Source: Dyella jiangningensis (GTDB lineage Bacteria; Pseudomonadota; Gammaproteobacteria; Xanthomonadales; Rhodanobacteraceae). From it: a DNA stretch of 64,000 nt. Below the pieces are notes generated by a model that saw only the letters and a list, made by a program, of their open reading frames with translations, ran no database searches and was not told the DNA's origin. The stretch covers positions 124,001-188,000 of the forward strand of contig NZ_NFZS01000003.1 in assembly GCF_003264855.1 (NCBI RefSeq). The letters run 5' to 3'. Shown piece after piece: positions 56,184 through 64,000 of the stretch (the first letter of the stretch is position 1; every line of letters starts with the position of its first letter). The position numbers and the translations under genes are program-made.

Positions 56184-56798
56184 TCAACCCATCGCCGACT
56201 GGCCTTCCGTCTTGCGGTAATACGGGTTGCTGCCGCCACTATGGTCGGTGGCGTCGCGCACCGCGGTGATTTCAGGCACGCGTTCGCGCAGCGTCTTCTC
56301 CACGCCATGCTTGAGCGTGACGTCCACCGAGGCGCAACCGTGGCAGCCACCGCCAAACTGCAGCACCACCACGCCATCGGCATCCACTTCCAGCAGGGTC
56401 ACGCGACCACCGTGCGAGGCGATCCTGGGATTGATCTCGGCCTCCAGCACGAAGCGCACGCGCTCGATCAGCCCGGCGTTCTCACCCGGTATCTCGCCCT
56501 TGATACGCGGCGCACGGATATTCAACTGGCCGCCGGTCGCGTTCGGTTCGAAGTCGATGCTCGCGCCTTCCAGCCAGGCCGCGCTGTCCCCTTCCACGTT
56601 GAAATCGAAGCCATCGCAGACGATGGTCCACTCCTGCCCGTTGAGATCCTCGGGTTCGGCAAACTCCAGCTCGCAATTGGCCGCCGGCGTGCCCGGCGAC
56701 GTCACGCGCAGGCGGATGCTCAACCCGTCGATGCCCTGCTGGGAAAGCAGCCGCAGGAAGTGCTTCTGCGCGCGTTCGGAAATCTCGATCATGTCCAC
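56184..56798 (-). CDS. nfuA: Fe-S cluster biogenesis/carrier protein NfuA
   Basis: Delivers [4Fe-4S] clusters to target enzymes, which would include the two aconitases in this window (family knowledge). 204 residues: degenerate A-type domain (1-100) with CELEFAEPEDLNGQEW, then the Nfu domain with GGGCHGCASVDVTLK, Cys 152 and Cys 155. ATG 56798 or the ATG two codons on (MIEISERAQ) can start it. Convergent with the cytochrome operon and divergent from phhB. Confidence 0.96.
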   Translation of the reverse strand: MDMIEISERAQKHFLRLLSQQGIDGLSIRLRVTSPGTPAANCELEFAEPEDLNGQEWTIVCDGFDFNVEGDSAAWLEGASIDFEPNATGGQLNIRAPRIKGEIPGENAGLIERVRFVLEAEINPRIASHGGRVTLLEVDADGVVVLQFGGGCHGCASVDVTLKHGVEKTLRERVPEITAVRDATDHSGGSNPYYRKTEGQSAMG

Positions 56799-56931
56799 TC
56801 CAGCTGAAACTCCGGCGCTGCCGGAAAATACAGCACCATTTTAGTCCTATTTCGATATCGCTGCCGACTTTTGACTTTTGCCCGGCGAGCTTCGACGCTT
56901 CGCATCCTTCCTCTGCAACGGACCTATCGCC

Positions 56932-57273
56932 ATGAGCCTCAGCCCACTCGCCAGCCAGCACTGCACGCCGCGCAAGGGCAAGGAGCACGCGCTGGACGCA
57001 GCCAAGGTCACCGAACTGCTCGCCACGCTGCCCGGCTGGCAGGTCACCAAGGACGGTAAGGCCATCGTGAAGGACTTCAAGTTCCGCGATTTCCACCACA
57101 CGCTCGGCTTCATCAACGCGGTCGGCTTCATGGCCAACCAGGAAGACCACCACCCCGACCTCGAAGCCGGCTACGGCCATTGCCAGGTGCTGTGGTCGAC
57201 ACATGACGTCGGCGGCCTGTCGCTCAACGATGTCATCTGCGCCGCACGCGTCGAAGCCCTGCTCGAACATTGA
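56932..57273 (+). CDS. phhB: Pterin-4a-carbinolamine dehydratase
   Basis: Dehydrates the 4a-hydroxy-tetrahydropterin made by phenylalanine hydroxylase. 113 residues from ATG 56932. The active-site motif EDHHPDLE (His 73, His 74, Pro 75, Asp 76) and THDVGGLSLND are complete. No phenylalanine hydroxylase gene is within the window. Its stop overlaps the TTG start of the next gene. Confidence 0.94.
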   Translation: MSLSPLASQHCTPRKGKEHALDAAKVTELLATLPGWQVTKDGKAIVKDFKFRDFHHTLGFINAVGFMANQEDHHPDLEAGYGHCQVLWSTHDVGGLSLNDVICAARVEALLEH

Positions 57274-58784
57274 GCGATACGGCCGCCATTCGGCGCCTCG
57301 CCAGCATCGCCGGCCTCGCGCTGGCGATGCTGGCGCTCCTTTGGCTGATGTCCCTGCTGTCCGCCTGGATCACGCGCGCCCGGCTGGTGCAGGACGCCCG
57401 GCAGGAACTCACTGCCTTGCGCGATGGCCAGCCACTATGGAAATGGCGCCTGCGCGGCCCGACCGACCTCGTAGCCAGCCGCGTTTTCGGCAGCGCGACC
57501 GTGACCCACGGCGCCGATGCGCTGCGCATCAGCAGCCATGACGGCACACCGTTCGAACTGGGCTTGCCGCTGGAAACCCCGATCGATGCCGCGCACTGGC
57601 CGCTTCTCGAACTCCAGCTTCACAGCACCGCCGCGGGCATGCTCAGTCTGGTCTATCAGGCCAGCGAATCCACCGCTGCCTGTACGGCCAATGAGGTTGC
57701 GCCGATCAGGAGTGGCCAGGCGCGGTTGTCGGTCGACCTGAAGGCTGCCATCTGGCGCACCAGCGCGGGGCAAGTCTGCAGCGCGCCCGGCGTAGTAGCG
57801 TATATGCTGCGCGTGCGGATGCAGGTTCCGGCCGATACCCAACTGCGAATAGGCGACGTTGCGCTCGCTTCGTCGAAGCTGCCGATGCTCCCCGCCACCA
57901 TCGCCGCCGATACCGCCGATGTCCAACTTCCCCAGCCGCAGGGTGGCCTTGCCCTTCCCGACCTGGCCGCCCCGCTGGTCCGACTGCCAGCGGGAGCATC
58001 GGCCGAGTCCATGGTGGCCCTGCGCGAATCCATTCGCGCGCAGCGCCCTGCCGCCTTGGTGTTGCCCGCGGGCGTAGCGCTCGCGGCTGGCCGTTACGGG
58101 CCCGCTCCCGCATGGTGGGACTGGGCCGCATGTGGCCTCTATCTGCTATGGCTGACCGCGCTGACCTGGCGGCAAACACCAGGCGTCGCGCGACCATGGA
58201 TCGAGGCCATCGCGATCGCCGCGGGCCCGCTCTGGCTGATTGCCGGCCTGCGCTGGGGTCCGCATGTTTCCATTCCCGGCGTGGCCGCCTTTCTCGCCGC
58301 CATTGTGTTCGCCGGTGTAAGCGAATGGCGCCGCCGTCCCGTCTCCTGGTCCTGGCTGGGCCGAAGCTGGCAGGACTGGCTGTGGCCCTTGCTGCCACTG
58401 CCGGTCGCGTTCGTCCTCATGCTTGCGGATGGACATGGGCTGATCCATCTCGACCCCAAGCACATCGCCGCTTATTTCGGCTGGGCCCTGCTCCAGCAAT
58501 GGGCGATGCTGGCGATCGTGATGGGGCGCCTGCGGCTCACCGCCCTGCCGACGCCGGTCGTCATCCTCGTCACCGCGGGCCTGTTCGGCCTGCTCCATAC
58601 GCCCAATGGCTCGCTGATGCAGCTGTGCATGCTGGCCGAGCTGTGGTGGGCCTGGTGCTTCGTGCGCTCACCACGCCTGATACCGATCGCCATCGCGCAT
58701 GCGACGTCCGCCCTGCTCGTCGAAAGCGGCCTCACCGGCCACCTTCTCCGGTCACTTGAGGTCAGTGCGCGATTTTTCCTGTAG
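57270..58784 (+). CDS. CPBP-like (CAAX protease type) membrane protein with altered active site
   Basis: 504 residues, start TTG overlapping the phhB stop (TTGA). An N-terminal membrane helix (IAGLALAMLALLWLMSLL), a large periplasmic beta domain (40-270), then about eight membrane helices. The C-terminal helices keep two CPBP motifs, GLFGLLHTPN (FxxxH) and IAIAHATSALL, but the EE of motif 1 is replaced by QQ (WALLQQWAMLAIVMGRL). It is therefore probably not a standard metalloprotease. Family assignment is tentative. Its end overlaps the rluC end by 33 bases, convergent. Confidence 0.6.
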   Translation: MSDTAAIRRLASIAGLALAMLALLWLMSLLSAWITRARLVQDARQELTALRDGQPLWKWRLRGPTDLVASRVFGSATVTHGADALRISSHDGTPFELGLPLETPIDAAHWPLLELQLHSTAAGMLSLVYQASESTAACTANEVAPIRSGQARLSVDLKAAIWRTSAGQVCSAPGVVAYMLRVRMQVPADTQLRIGDVALASSKLPMLPATIAADTADVQLPQPQGGLALPDLAAPLVRLPAGASAESMVALRESIRAQRPAALVLPAGVALAAGRYGPAPAWWDWAACGLYLLWLTALTWRQTPGVARPWIEAIAIAAGPLWLIAGLRWGPHVSIPGVAAFLAAIVFAGVSEWRRRPVSWSWLGRSWQDWLWPLLPLPVAFVLMLADGHGLIHLDPKHIAAYFGWALLQQWAMLAIVMGRLRLTALPTPVVILVTAGLFGLLHTPNGSLMQLCMLAELWWAWCFVRSPRLIPIAIAHATSALLVESGLTGHLLRSLEVSARFFL

Positions 58785-59765
58785 GTGTTCCTGCAGGCGA
58801 CGAATCCTTTTTCCTTTCACCGCAAGCACATCCAGGAATTCCTTCAAGTCATCGGGCAGAGGGGCAGAAAAGCTGTAAGCCCTTCCGTCCAGCTCGAAGC
58901 TCATATGGGAGGCATGCAGGAACATCCGCTGCAGCCCCAGGTCCTTGAATTTCTTGTTCATTTCCTTGTCGCCGTACTTCGGATCGCCCGCTAGCGGGTG
59001 ATCGATGTGGGCGGCATGGACACGGATCTGATGGGTACGACCGGTACCGAGCGTCGCCTGCATCAGGCGGGCAGCCGGGTATTGCTCCATTTCCTGGAAA
59101 AAAGTGAGCGATGGCTTGCCGTTATCGGACACTCTTACCATGCGCTCACCGCCCTGCAGCACCGACTTCAGGAGTGGCGCGTTGACGCTGAACTTGGCTT
59201 TCGAGGGGTGGCCGACCATCAGGCAGAGGTACTGCTTGGTCACCGTGCCCTCGCGGATCGCCGCCTGCAGGCCGGTCAGCCCCGCCCGGGTCTTGGCGAA
59301 CACCAGCACGCCGCTGGTATCCCGATCGAGGCGATGAACCAGCTCGATGTGCTCGTTCGGCCTGGCGGCCCGCAGCAGTTCGATCGCACCGTGGCTGACA
59401 CCGGAGCCGCCGTGCGCGGCGATGCCGGCCGGCTTGTCGATCGCCAAGAAATGCTTGTCCTCGAAAATGATCGACTCAGTAATGGCTGAGACCATGGTCG
59501 CGGACGGACCCCTGGTGACCTCCTTTTCGGCCACCCGGACCGGCGGGATTCGCAGCATATCGCCGGCCGCGAGACGCGTATCCGGCTTCGCGCGCTTGCC
59601 GTTCACACGTACCTGCCCCGTCCGCAGAATGCGGTAGATCATGCTCTTGGGCACACCCTTGAGCAGGGTCATGAGCGCATTGTCGATGCGCTGACCGTCC
59701 CGCTCGGGGCCGATCTCGACTTGACGCACACCGTGAGGTGCGTCTGGGGAAGTTGCCGTCTGCAT
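58752..59765 (-). CDS. rluC: 23S rRNA pseudouridine 955/2504/2580 synthase
   Basis: 337 residues. S4 domain (RIDNALMTLLKGVPKSMIYRILRTGQVRVNG), then the RluA-type core with IELVHRLDRDTSGVLVF (catalytic Asp) and TGRTHQIRVHAAHIDHPLAGDPKYGD. Divergent from rne, the arrangement seen in many gammaproteobacteria. Start ATG 59765. A six- to eight-base T run lies just before the start on its own strand. Confidence 0.96.
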   Translation of the reverse strand: MQTATSPDAPHGVRQVEIGPERDGQRIDNALMTLLKGVPKSMIYRILRTGQVRVNGKRAKPDTRLAAGDMLRIPPVRVAEKEVTRGPSATMVSAITESIIFEDKHFLAIDKPAGIAAHGGSGVSHGAIELLRAARPNEHIELVHRLDRDTSGVLVFAKTRAGLTGLQAAIREGTVTKQYLCLMVGHPSKAKFSVNAPLLKSVLQGGERMVRVSDNGKPSLTFFQEMEQYPAARLMQATLGTGRTHQIRVHAAHIDHPLAGDPKYGDKEMNKKFKDLGLQRMFLHASHMSFELDGRAYSFSAPLPDDLKEFLDVLAVKGKRIRRLQEHLQEKSRTDLK

Positions 59766-60107
59766 TGAAAAAAACCTGGCGAAATAGGATACTCGGCCGG
59801 CGCTACGTCCCGCCCTGCCGATGTTCGGAGTGGAGTCGGGACGCCCGCCCCGTGACGTCGGCGAGGATAGCGCCGGTCGCCTTCTTCGGCAGCCGGTCGC
59901 TGCTCCCTTTCATCGTAACGGTTCGGGTGCTCGTTGTCCGGTTCCCCAGGGGTTCCGGGGCGAAAGGCGCATTGCCACGAATCATCCCGGCACCGGAAAC
60001 GATGCCGTCATGTTGCCGCTTAACCGCAGCGGCGCGATCCCCGGCAGGCCGCCGAAACACGGCGCCACCGCGGCACGCGACGCGCGGCAAGCCGAGGAAA
60101 AATTACA
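59766..60107 (+). promoter_or_regulatory. rluC/rne divergent region with long rne leader
   Basis: 342 bases without a supported gene. In enterobacteria the rne mRNA has a long leader whose hairpins recruit RNase E for autoregulation. The size and position fit, and several GC-rich inverted segments (for example CCCCAGGGGTTCCGGGGCG) can pair. GAGGAAA at 60094-60100 is the rne ribosome site. Leader function is inference. Confidence 0.5.
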
Positions 60108-63100
60108 ATGAAACGTATGTTGATCAACGCAACTCAGCGTGAAGAGTTGCGTGTGGCCATTGTCGATGGCCAGACCCTTTACGATCTCGACATCGAAATC
60201 CCTTCCCGCGAACAGAAAAAGGCCAATATCTACAAAGGCCGCATCACTCGTGTCGAACCCTCCCTCGAAGCCTGTTTCGTCGACTACGGCGCCGAACGCC
60301 ATGGCTTCCTTCCGCTGAAGGAAATCGCCCGGGAATATTTCACCCCCGGCCTCGATCCCAACAAGGCGAACATCCGTGACCTGATCAAGGAAGGTCACGA
60401 AGTGGTCGTGCAGGTCGAGAAGGAAGAACGCGGCAACAAGGGCGCCGCGCTAACCTCCTTCATCAGTCTCGCCGGCCGCTACATGGTGCTGATGCCGAAC
60501 AACCCGAAGGCGGGTGGCGTGTCGCGTCGCATCGAGGGCGAAGACCGCCAGGCGCTGAAGGAAGCGCTCGACCATCTCACCGTGCCTGACGACGTCGGCC
60601 TCATCGTGCGCACCGCCGGCCTCGGCCGGGACGCCGAAGAGCTCCAGTGGGACCTCGACTACCTGCTGCAGCTGTGGAAGGCGATCTCCGGCGCCGCCCA
60701 GGCGCAGAAGGCGCCGTTCCTGATCTACCAGGAATCGAAGCTGTTCATCCGCGCCCTGCGCGACTACCTGCGCAGCGACATCGGCGAGATCCTCATCGAC
60801 GAGGAATCGCTCTACAACGACGCGCGCGAGTTCATGCAGCAGGTCATGCCCACGGCCCTGCGCAAGCTCAAGCTGTACCGCGACGACACCCCGCTGTTCT
60901 CGCGCTACCAGATCGAAACGCAGATCGAGAGCGCGTTCGACCGCCAGGTCCGCCTGCCCTCCGGCGGCTCGATCGTGATCGACCAGACCGAAGCCCTCAC
61001 CGCCATCGACATCAACTCGTCGAAGGCCACCAAGGGCAGCGACATCGAAGAGACGGCGTTCAACACCAACCTCGAAGCCGCCGTCGAGATCGCCCGCCAG
61101 CTGCGCATCCGCGATGCCGGCGGCCTGATCGTGATCGACTTCATCGACATGGACAGCCCCAAGCACCAGCGTGAGGTGGAAGAGCGTCTCAAGGACGCCC
61201 TGAAGCTGGATCGCGCCCGCGTGCAGATCGGCCGCATCAGCCGCTTCGGCCTGCTGGAGATGTCGCGCCAGCGCCTGCGCCCGAGCCTGGGCGAAGCCAC
61301 CCAGATCGTCTGCCCGCGCTGCGAAGGCCATGGCCATGTCCGCGGCGTGGAATCGCTGGCGCTGTCGACGCTGCGCCTGATCGAAGAACACGCCATGAAG
61401 GACAACACCGGCCAGGTGCTGGTGCAGGCCCCGCCGAGCGTGGCCAACTTCATGCTCAACGAGAAGCGTGCCAGCGTGGTCGAGATCGAACTGCGCAACA
61501 AGGTGCACGTGGTGATTGTGGCCGACGACAAGCTCGAGACGCCGCACATCGAGATCCAGCGCATCCGCGAAGCCGACATGGGCGAGCACAGCAAGCCCAG
61601 CTACGAGCGTCTCACCGCGGTCGAGGCCTCGCCGTTGCCGAAGATGGGCCAGACCCTGGGCAGCAGCGAGCAGCCCGCCGTGAGCGGCATCGTTCCGGCC
61701 ACGCCTGCTCCCGTGCGCGAAGAAGCGGCCGCCCCTGCCCCGCAGGCGCAGCCCGCCCGCCAGCCTGCGGCCGCCACGCCCGCCCCGAGCGGCGGCGTGA
61801 TCTCCCGTCTGCTCGGCTGGTTCCGCGGCAGCGCAGCCCCGGCCACGCCAGTGCCCGCGGCAAAGACCGAAGCAGCCCCCACCAACGCCCGCGGCAACCG
61901 TCGCGATGACCGCGGCCGCCAGACGCAGCAGCAGGCGGGCCGCCAGCAACAGCAGCAGCGCCGCGAACCGTCCCAGCAGCAGGGCCAGAAGGGTCAGCAG
62001 CAGGGCAAGGGCAACCGCCAGCGTGGCAACGAGCAGCAGGCCCAGCAGCGCCAGCCGCAGGCCCAGGGCGGTCGCCAGGAGCAGAAGCAGCCGCAGCAGG
62101 CCAAGGCTGAAGCCGGCCAGGGCCAGAACGAACGCAAGCAACAGCAGCGCCAGGACCAGCAGCGCCAGCCGCGCCCCGCTCCGGCGCCCGCACAGGCAGC
62201 GCCTGTTGCCCCGACCCAACCCACCGAGCGCCCCGCAGCTGCTCCTTCCGCAGTTGCCGAACCCGGCAAGGACAAGGAAGCGCTGACGGAAACCGTCATG
62301 CTTCCCGTCATCCAGTCCGGTGCAGAAGCCGCAGGAACGGCCGAAGGCACGCAGGCGGAAGGCAGCCAGTCGCGTCGCCGCCGCGGTCGCCGTGGCGGCC
62401 GTCGCCGTCGTCGTCATGAGGACGGAGCACCGGCCGGTGCCCAGGACACGGCCGGTGGCGACGAGCACCTCGACCTGGACGATGAAGATCGTGCCGAGGA
62501 AGCCGCATCGCTTGAGCCCGTGGCTCCGCCGGTGGCCGCAGGCGTTATCGCAGCGACTGCCAGCGTCGCCGTGCAAGCCGTGACGATCGAGCACGCGGCT
62601 GAAGCCCATGTGCCGGAATTCGTGGCCCCGTCGCCGGTTCCCGCTCAGATCGAAGCCGCGCCGGAACAGGTACTGAGCGCGGTTGCGCCCGCATCGTTCA
62701 ACCTGCCCGCGCTTCCGCCGATTCCGGAGAAGCCGGTGGAGCCGATCACGGCGGAAGACATCAAGGTGGAGGCCCCCGTCGAACCGATCGCGCATCTCGA
62801 ATCGGTGACGACCCATGAGGTCATCGTCGCAGCCGAAGAAACCGCGGCGTCGCTGACGGCCGACATCACGGCTTCCGCCACGCACGCGCCGGAACCGACC
62901 GTGATCACTGCCGAGGCGGAGCCGGTCGAGCCGATCGTCGCCACCTCGACCATCGACTTCCGCTCGCATCTTGATATCGCCCCGCATGCCGAGCACGTGC
63001 AGACATCCACGGCCGAGGCAGTGAATACGCCGGAGCCGCCGCTGGCTGCCGAACCGGCTGTGACGCCGCCGACGCCTGCCCAGGGCGATCTGCTAGCCCA

Positions 63101-63194
63101 TGCAGGCGTGGCCACGCCCGTCCCGCACGACGAGTCCCCGAGCGAGGAACCGGCGGATGCGGAAGGCCACAAGAAGGACGCCTCGCACGGCTGA
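60108..63194 (+). CDS. rne: Ribonuclease E
   Basis: Main endoribonuclease of mRNA decay and RNA processing, membrane-associated degradosome scaffold. 1028 residues. S1 domain (about 35-125), catalytic Asp 301 ([10 protein letters not shown]) and Asp 344 (IVIDFIDMD), zinc-link CPRCEGHG (Cys 402, Cys 405), 5' sensor region. VISRLLGWF (564-572) fits the membrane-targeting amphipathic helix. The tail is disordered: Gln/Arg-rich to about 720, [16 protein letters not shown] near 750, then acidic and Pro/Val/Ala-rich to the end. ATG 60108 follows GAGGAAA. Confidence 0.97.
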   Translation: MKRMLINATQREELRVAIVDGQTLYDLDIEIPSREQKKANIYKGRITRVEPSLEACFVDYGAERHGFLPLKEIAREYFTPGLDPNKANIRDLIKEGHEVVVQVEKEERGNKGAALTSFISLAGRYMVLMPNNPKAGGVSRRIEGEDRQALKEALDHLTVPDDVGLIVRTAGLGRDAEELQWDLDYLLQLWKAISGAAQAQKAPFLIYQESKLFIRALRDYLRSDIGEILIDEESLYNDAREFMQQVMPTALRKLKLYRDDTPLFSRYQIETQIESAFDRQVRLPSGGSIVIDQTEALTAIDINSSKATKGSDIEETAFNTNLEAAVEIARQLRIRDAGGLIVIDFIDMDSPKHQREVEERLKDALKLDRARVQIGRISRFGLLEMSRQRLRPSLGEATQIVCPRCEGHGHVRGVESLALSTLRLIEEHAMKDNTGQVLVQAPPSVANFMLNEKRASVVEIELRNKVHVVIVADDKLETPHIEIQRIREADMGEHSKPSYERLTAVEASPLPKMGQTLGSSEQPAVSGIVPATPAPVREEAAAPAPQAQPARQPAAATPAPSGGVISRLLGWFRGSAAPATPVPAAKTEAAPTNARGNRRDDRGRQTQQQAGRQQQQQRREPSQQQGQKGQQQGKGNRQRGNEQQAQQRQPQAQGGRQEQKQPQQAKAEAGQGQNERKQQQRQDQQRQPRPAPAPAQAAPVAPTQPTERPAAAPSAVAEPGKDKEALTETVMLPVIQSGAEAAGTAEGTQAEGSQSRRRRGRRGGRRRRRHEDGAPAGAQDTAGGDEHLDLDDEDRAEEAASLEPVAPPVAAGVIAATASVAVQAVTIEHAAEAHVPEFVAPSPVPAQIEAAPEQVLSAVAPASFNLPALPPIPEKPVEPITAEDIKVEAPVEPIAHLESVTTHEVIVAAEETAASLTADITASATHAPEPTVITAEAEPVEPIVATSTIDFRSHLDIAPHAEHVQTSTAEAVNTPEPPLAAEPAVTPPTPAQGDLLAHAGVATPVPHDESPSEEPADAEGHKKDASHG

Positions 63195-63213
63195 CGTCGA
63201 GGCTTGCCCACAG

Positions 63214-63242
63214 AAAAAGCCGGACCAGGTCCGGCTTTTTTT
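63214..63242 (+). terminator. Rho-independent terminator of rne
   Basis: AAAAAGCCGGA, CCAGG loop, TCCGGCTTTTTTT, 20 bases after the rne stop. On the other strand it also has a T-run, so it serves the convergent regulator gene. Confidence 0.94.
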
Positions 63243-63267
63243 GTGTCCCTGCTTGGGCGGTCGACGG

Positions 63268-63921
63268 TTAGTTGCCGACCTGGTTGTTGTGCGTATCGAG
63301 CAGGCCGTGGATGGTCATCAGATGCGCCAGGCTGATCACGTGATCGACCTGAAGCTTTTCCATCAAACGCTGCTTGTACGTGGAAACCGTCTTCGGGCTC
63401 AGGTTGAGCTGCTCGCCAATGGTGGTGAGCGCCTTGCCGCGTACCAGCATCATCGCCACTTCGAGCTCACGGCTCGACAGCACGTCGAACGGCGAGCCTT
63501 CGCCGTCGAGCGTGGCAAGCGCCAGCTGCTGCGCCACGGCCGGCGCCAGATAACGTCGGCCGAAGGCCACCTGCCGCACCGCTTCCATCAATTCGTCCGC
63601 CGTGCATCCTTTGGTGAGGTAGCCCAGCGCACCCGCATCGAGCAGGCGCTTCGGAAAACGCGCGTCGTCCACCACCGTCACGATGATGACGTGCGTCGGC
63701 AACTTGGAGCGCGATACGCGCTCGGTCAATTCAATGCCGCTCATGCCAGGCATGTGTACGTCGACCAGCGCGATATTGGGCGTCTTCGCACGAATGAGCC
63801 GCAGCCCTTCCTCCGCGGACCCTGCCTCGCCCAAAATTTGAACATCAGGCTGTTGCTGCAGGATCATCCTGAATCCCGTGCGCACCAGCTCGTGGTCGTC
63901 AATCAAGACTACCTTGATCAC
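63268..63921 (-). CDS. uvrY: Response regulator of the GacA/UvrY type
   Basis: 217 residues from GTG 63921, chosen because AAGGAGGG stands 7 bases upstream and the protein then begins MIKVVLIDDHELVRTGFRMI, matching UvrY/GacA (218). The frame extends to 63978 without support. Phospho-Asp 54 in ALVDVHMPGMSG, Lys in LGYLTKGC, and the LuxR HTH LSSRELEVAMMLVRGKALTTIGEQLNLSPKTVSTYKQRLMEKL (about 150-190). In the family this regulator, with a BarA/GacS kinase, drives small RNAs that sequester CsrA. The kinase gene is not in the window. Confidence 0.92.
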   Translation of the reverse strand: MIKVVLIDDHELVRTGFRMILQQQPDVQILGEAGSAEEGLRLIRAKTPNIALVDVHMPGMSGIELTERVSRSKLPTHVIIVTVVDDARFPKRLLDAGALGYLTKGCTADELMEAVRQVAFGRRYLAPAVAQQLALATLDGEGSPFDVLSSRELEVAMMLVRGKALTTIGEQLNLSPKTVSTYKQRLMEKLQVDHVISLAHLMTIHGLLDTHNNQVGN

Positions 63922-64000
63922 CAGACACCCTCCTTGGGTTGATGGGGCGAACATAGGCTGCGATATCGCTTTATGCAAGCGCTTACGCTCCTTCGGAAAC

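Noticed and set aside
60450-62996. 848-codon open frame on the minus strand opposite rne
   Set aside because: Low-complexity Arg/Leu/Gly product and full overlap with RNase E.

Overview
The window is GC-rich, densely coded chromosomal DNA from a gammaproteobacterium, most likely order Lysobacterales (Xanthomonadales), family Rhodanobacteraceae (Dyella/Luteibacter/Rhodanobacter-like). This placement is inference. It rests on gene content and order (folP-glmM near tpiA, an RpfE-type gene joined to recJ, AguA/AguB putrescine synthesis, divergent rluC/rne) and on the many copies of a GTAGGAGCGCACCCAGTGCGC repeat with inverted mates. I see no tRNA, rRNA, prophage, transposase gene or CRISPR array.

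Layout. 0-9 kb: the 5' part of tpiA, an SDR oxidoreductase, a secreted lipocalin-like protein and a 2OG-Fe(II) oxygenase, then the leftward orn-folP-glmM set and rightward sbcB plus a DUF2461 gene. 9-18 kb: a LysR regulator, then acnB and acnA divergently arranged, with mirror-image tandem repeat arrays beyond the 3' end of each. 18-26 kb: a small lipoprotein, fadD, a PilZ protein, dinB and the tightly packed scpA-scpB-rluB-arsC operon. 26-34 kb: a DUF2975/HTH pair head-to-head with an aspartic protease, the omega-amidase/aminotransferase pair, a LysR regulator divergent from azoR, and a secreted amidohydrolase.

34-45 kb is the most unusual block. It holds a stand-alone LigD-type polymerase, a membrane histidine kinase, three paralogous NarL-type response regulators (one lacking its DNA-binding domain) and six envelope genes: a lipoprotein, a glycine-zipper protein, two outer-membrane barrels, DUF2950 and DUF3300. 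Six non-coding gaps in this block carry or form part of a GTA-N4-TAC dyad set, three of them in an almost identical 20-base context. I infer one two-component regulon controlling envelope proteins.

45-64 kb: the leftward ABC-F/rpfE/recJ operon joined by ATGA overlaps, a secreted BamE-like protein, aguA-aguB, a TraB-family membrane protein, a GH18 protein, two small c-type cytochromes, nfuA, phhB, a CPBP-like membrane protein with altered catalytic motif, rluC, rne with a long leader, and a GacA/UvrY response regulator started by GTG.

Several short mobile or palindromic elements fill the gaps: REP-doublet arrays, a 214-bp inverted-repeat element, two copies of a MITE-like element, and a triple repeat of about 170-200 bp.
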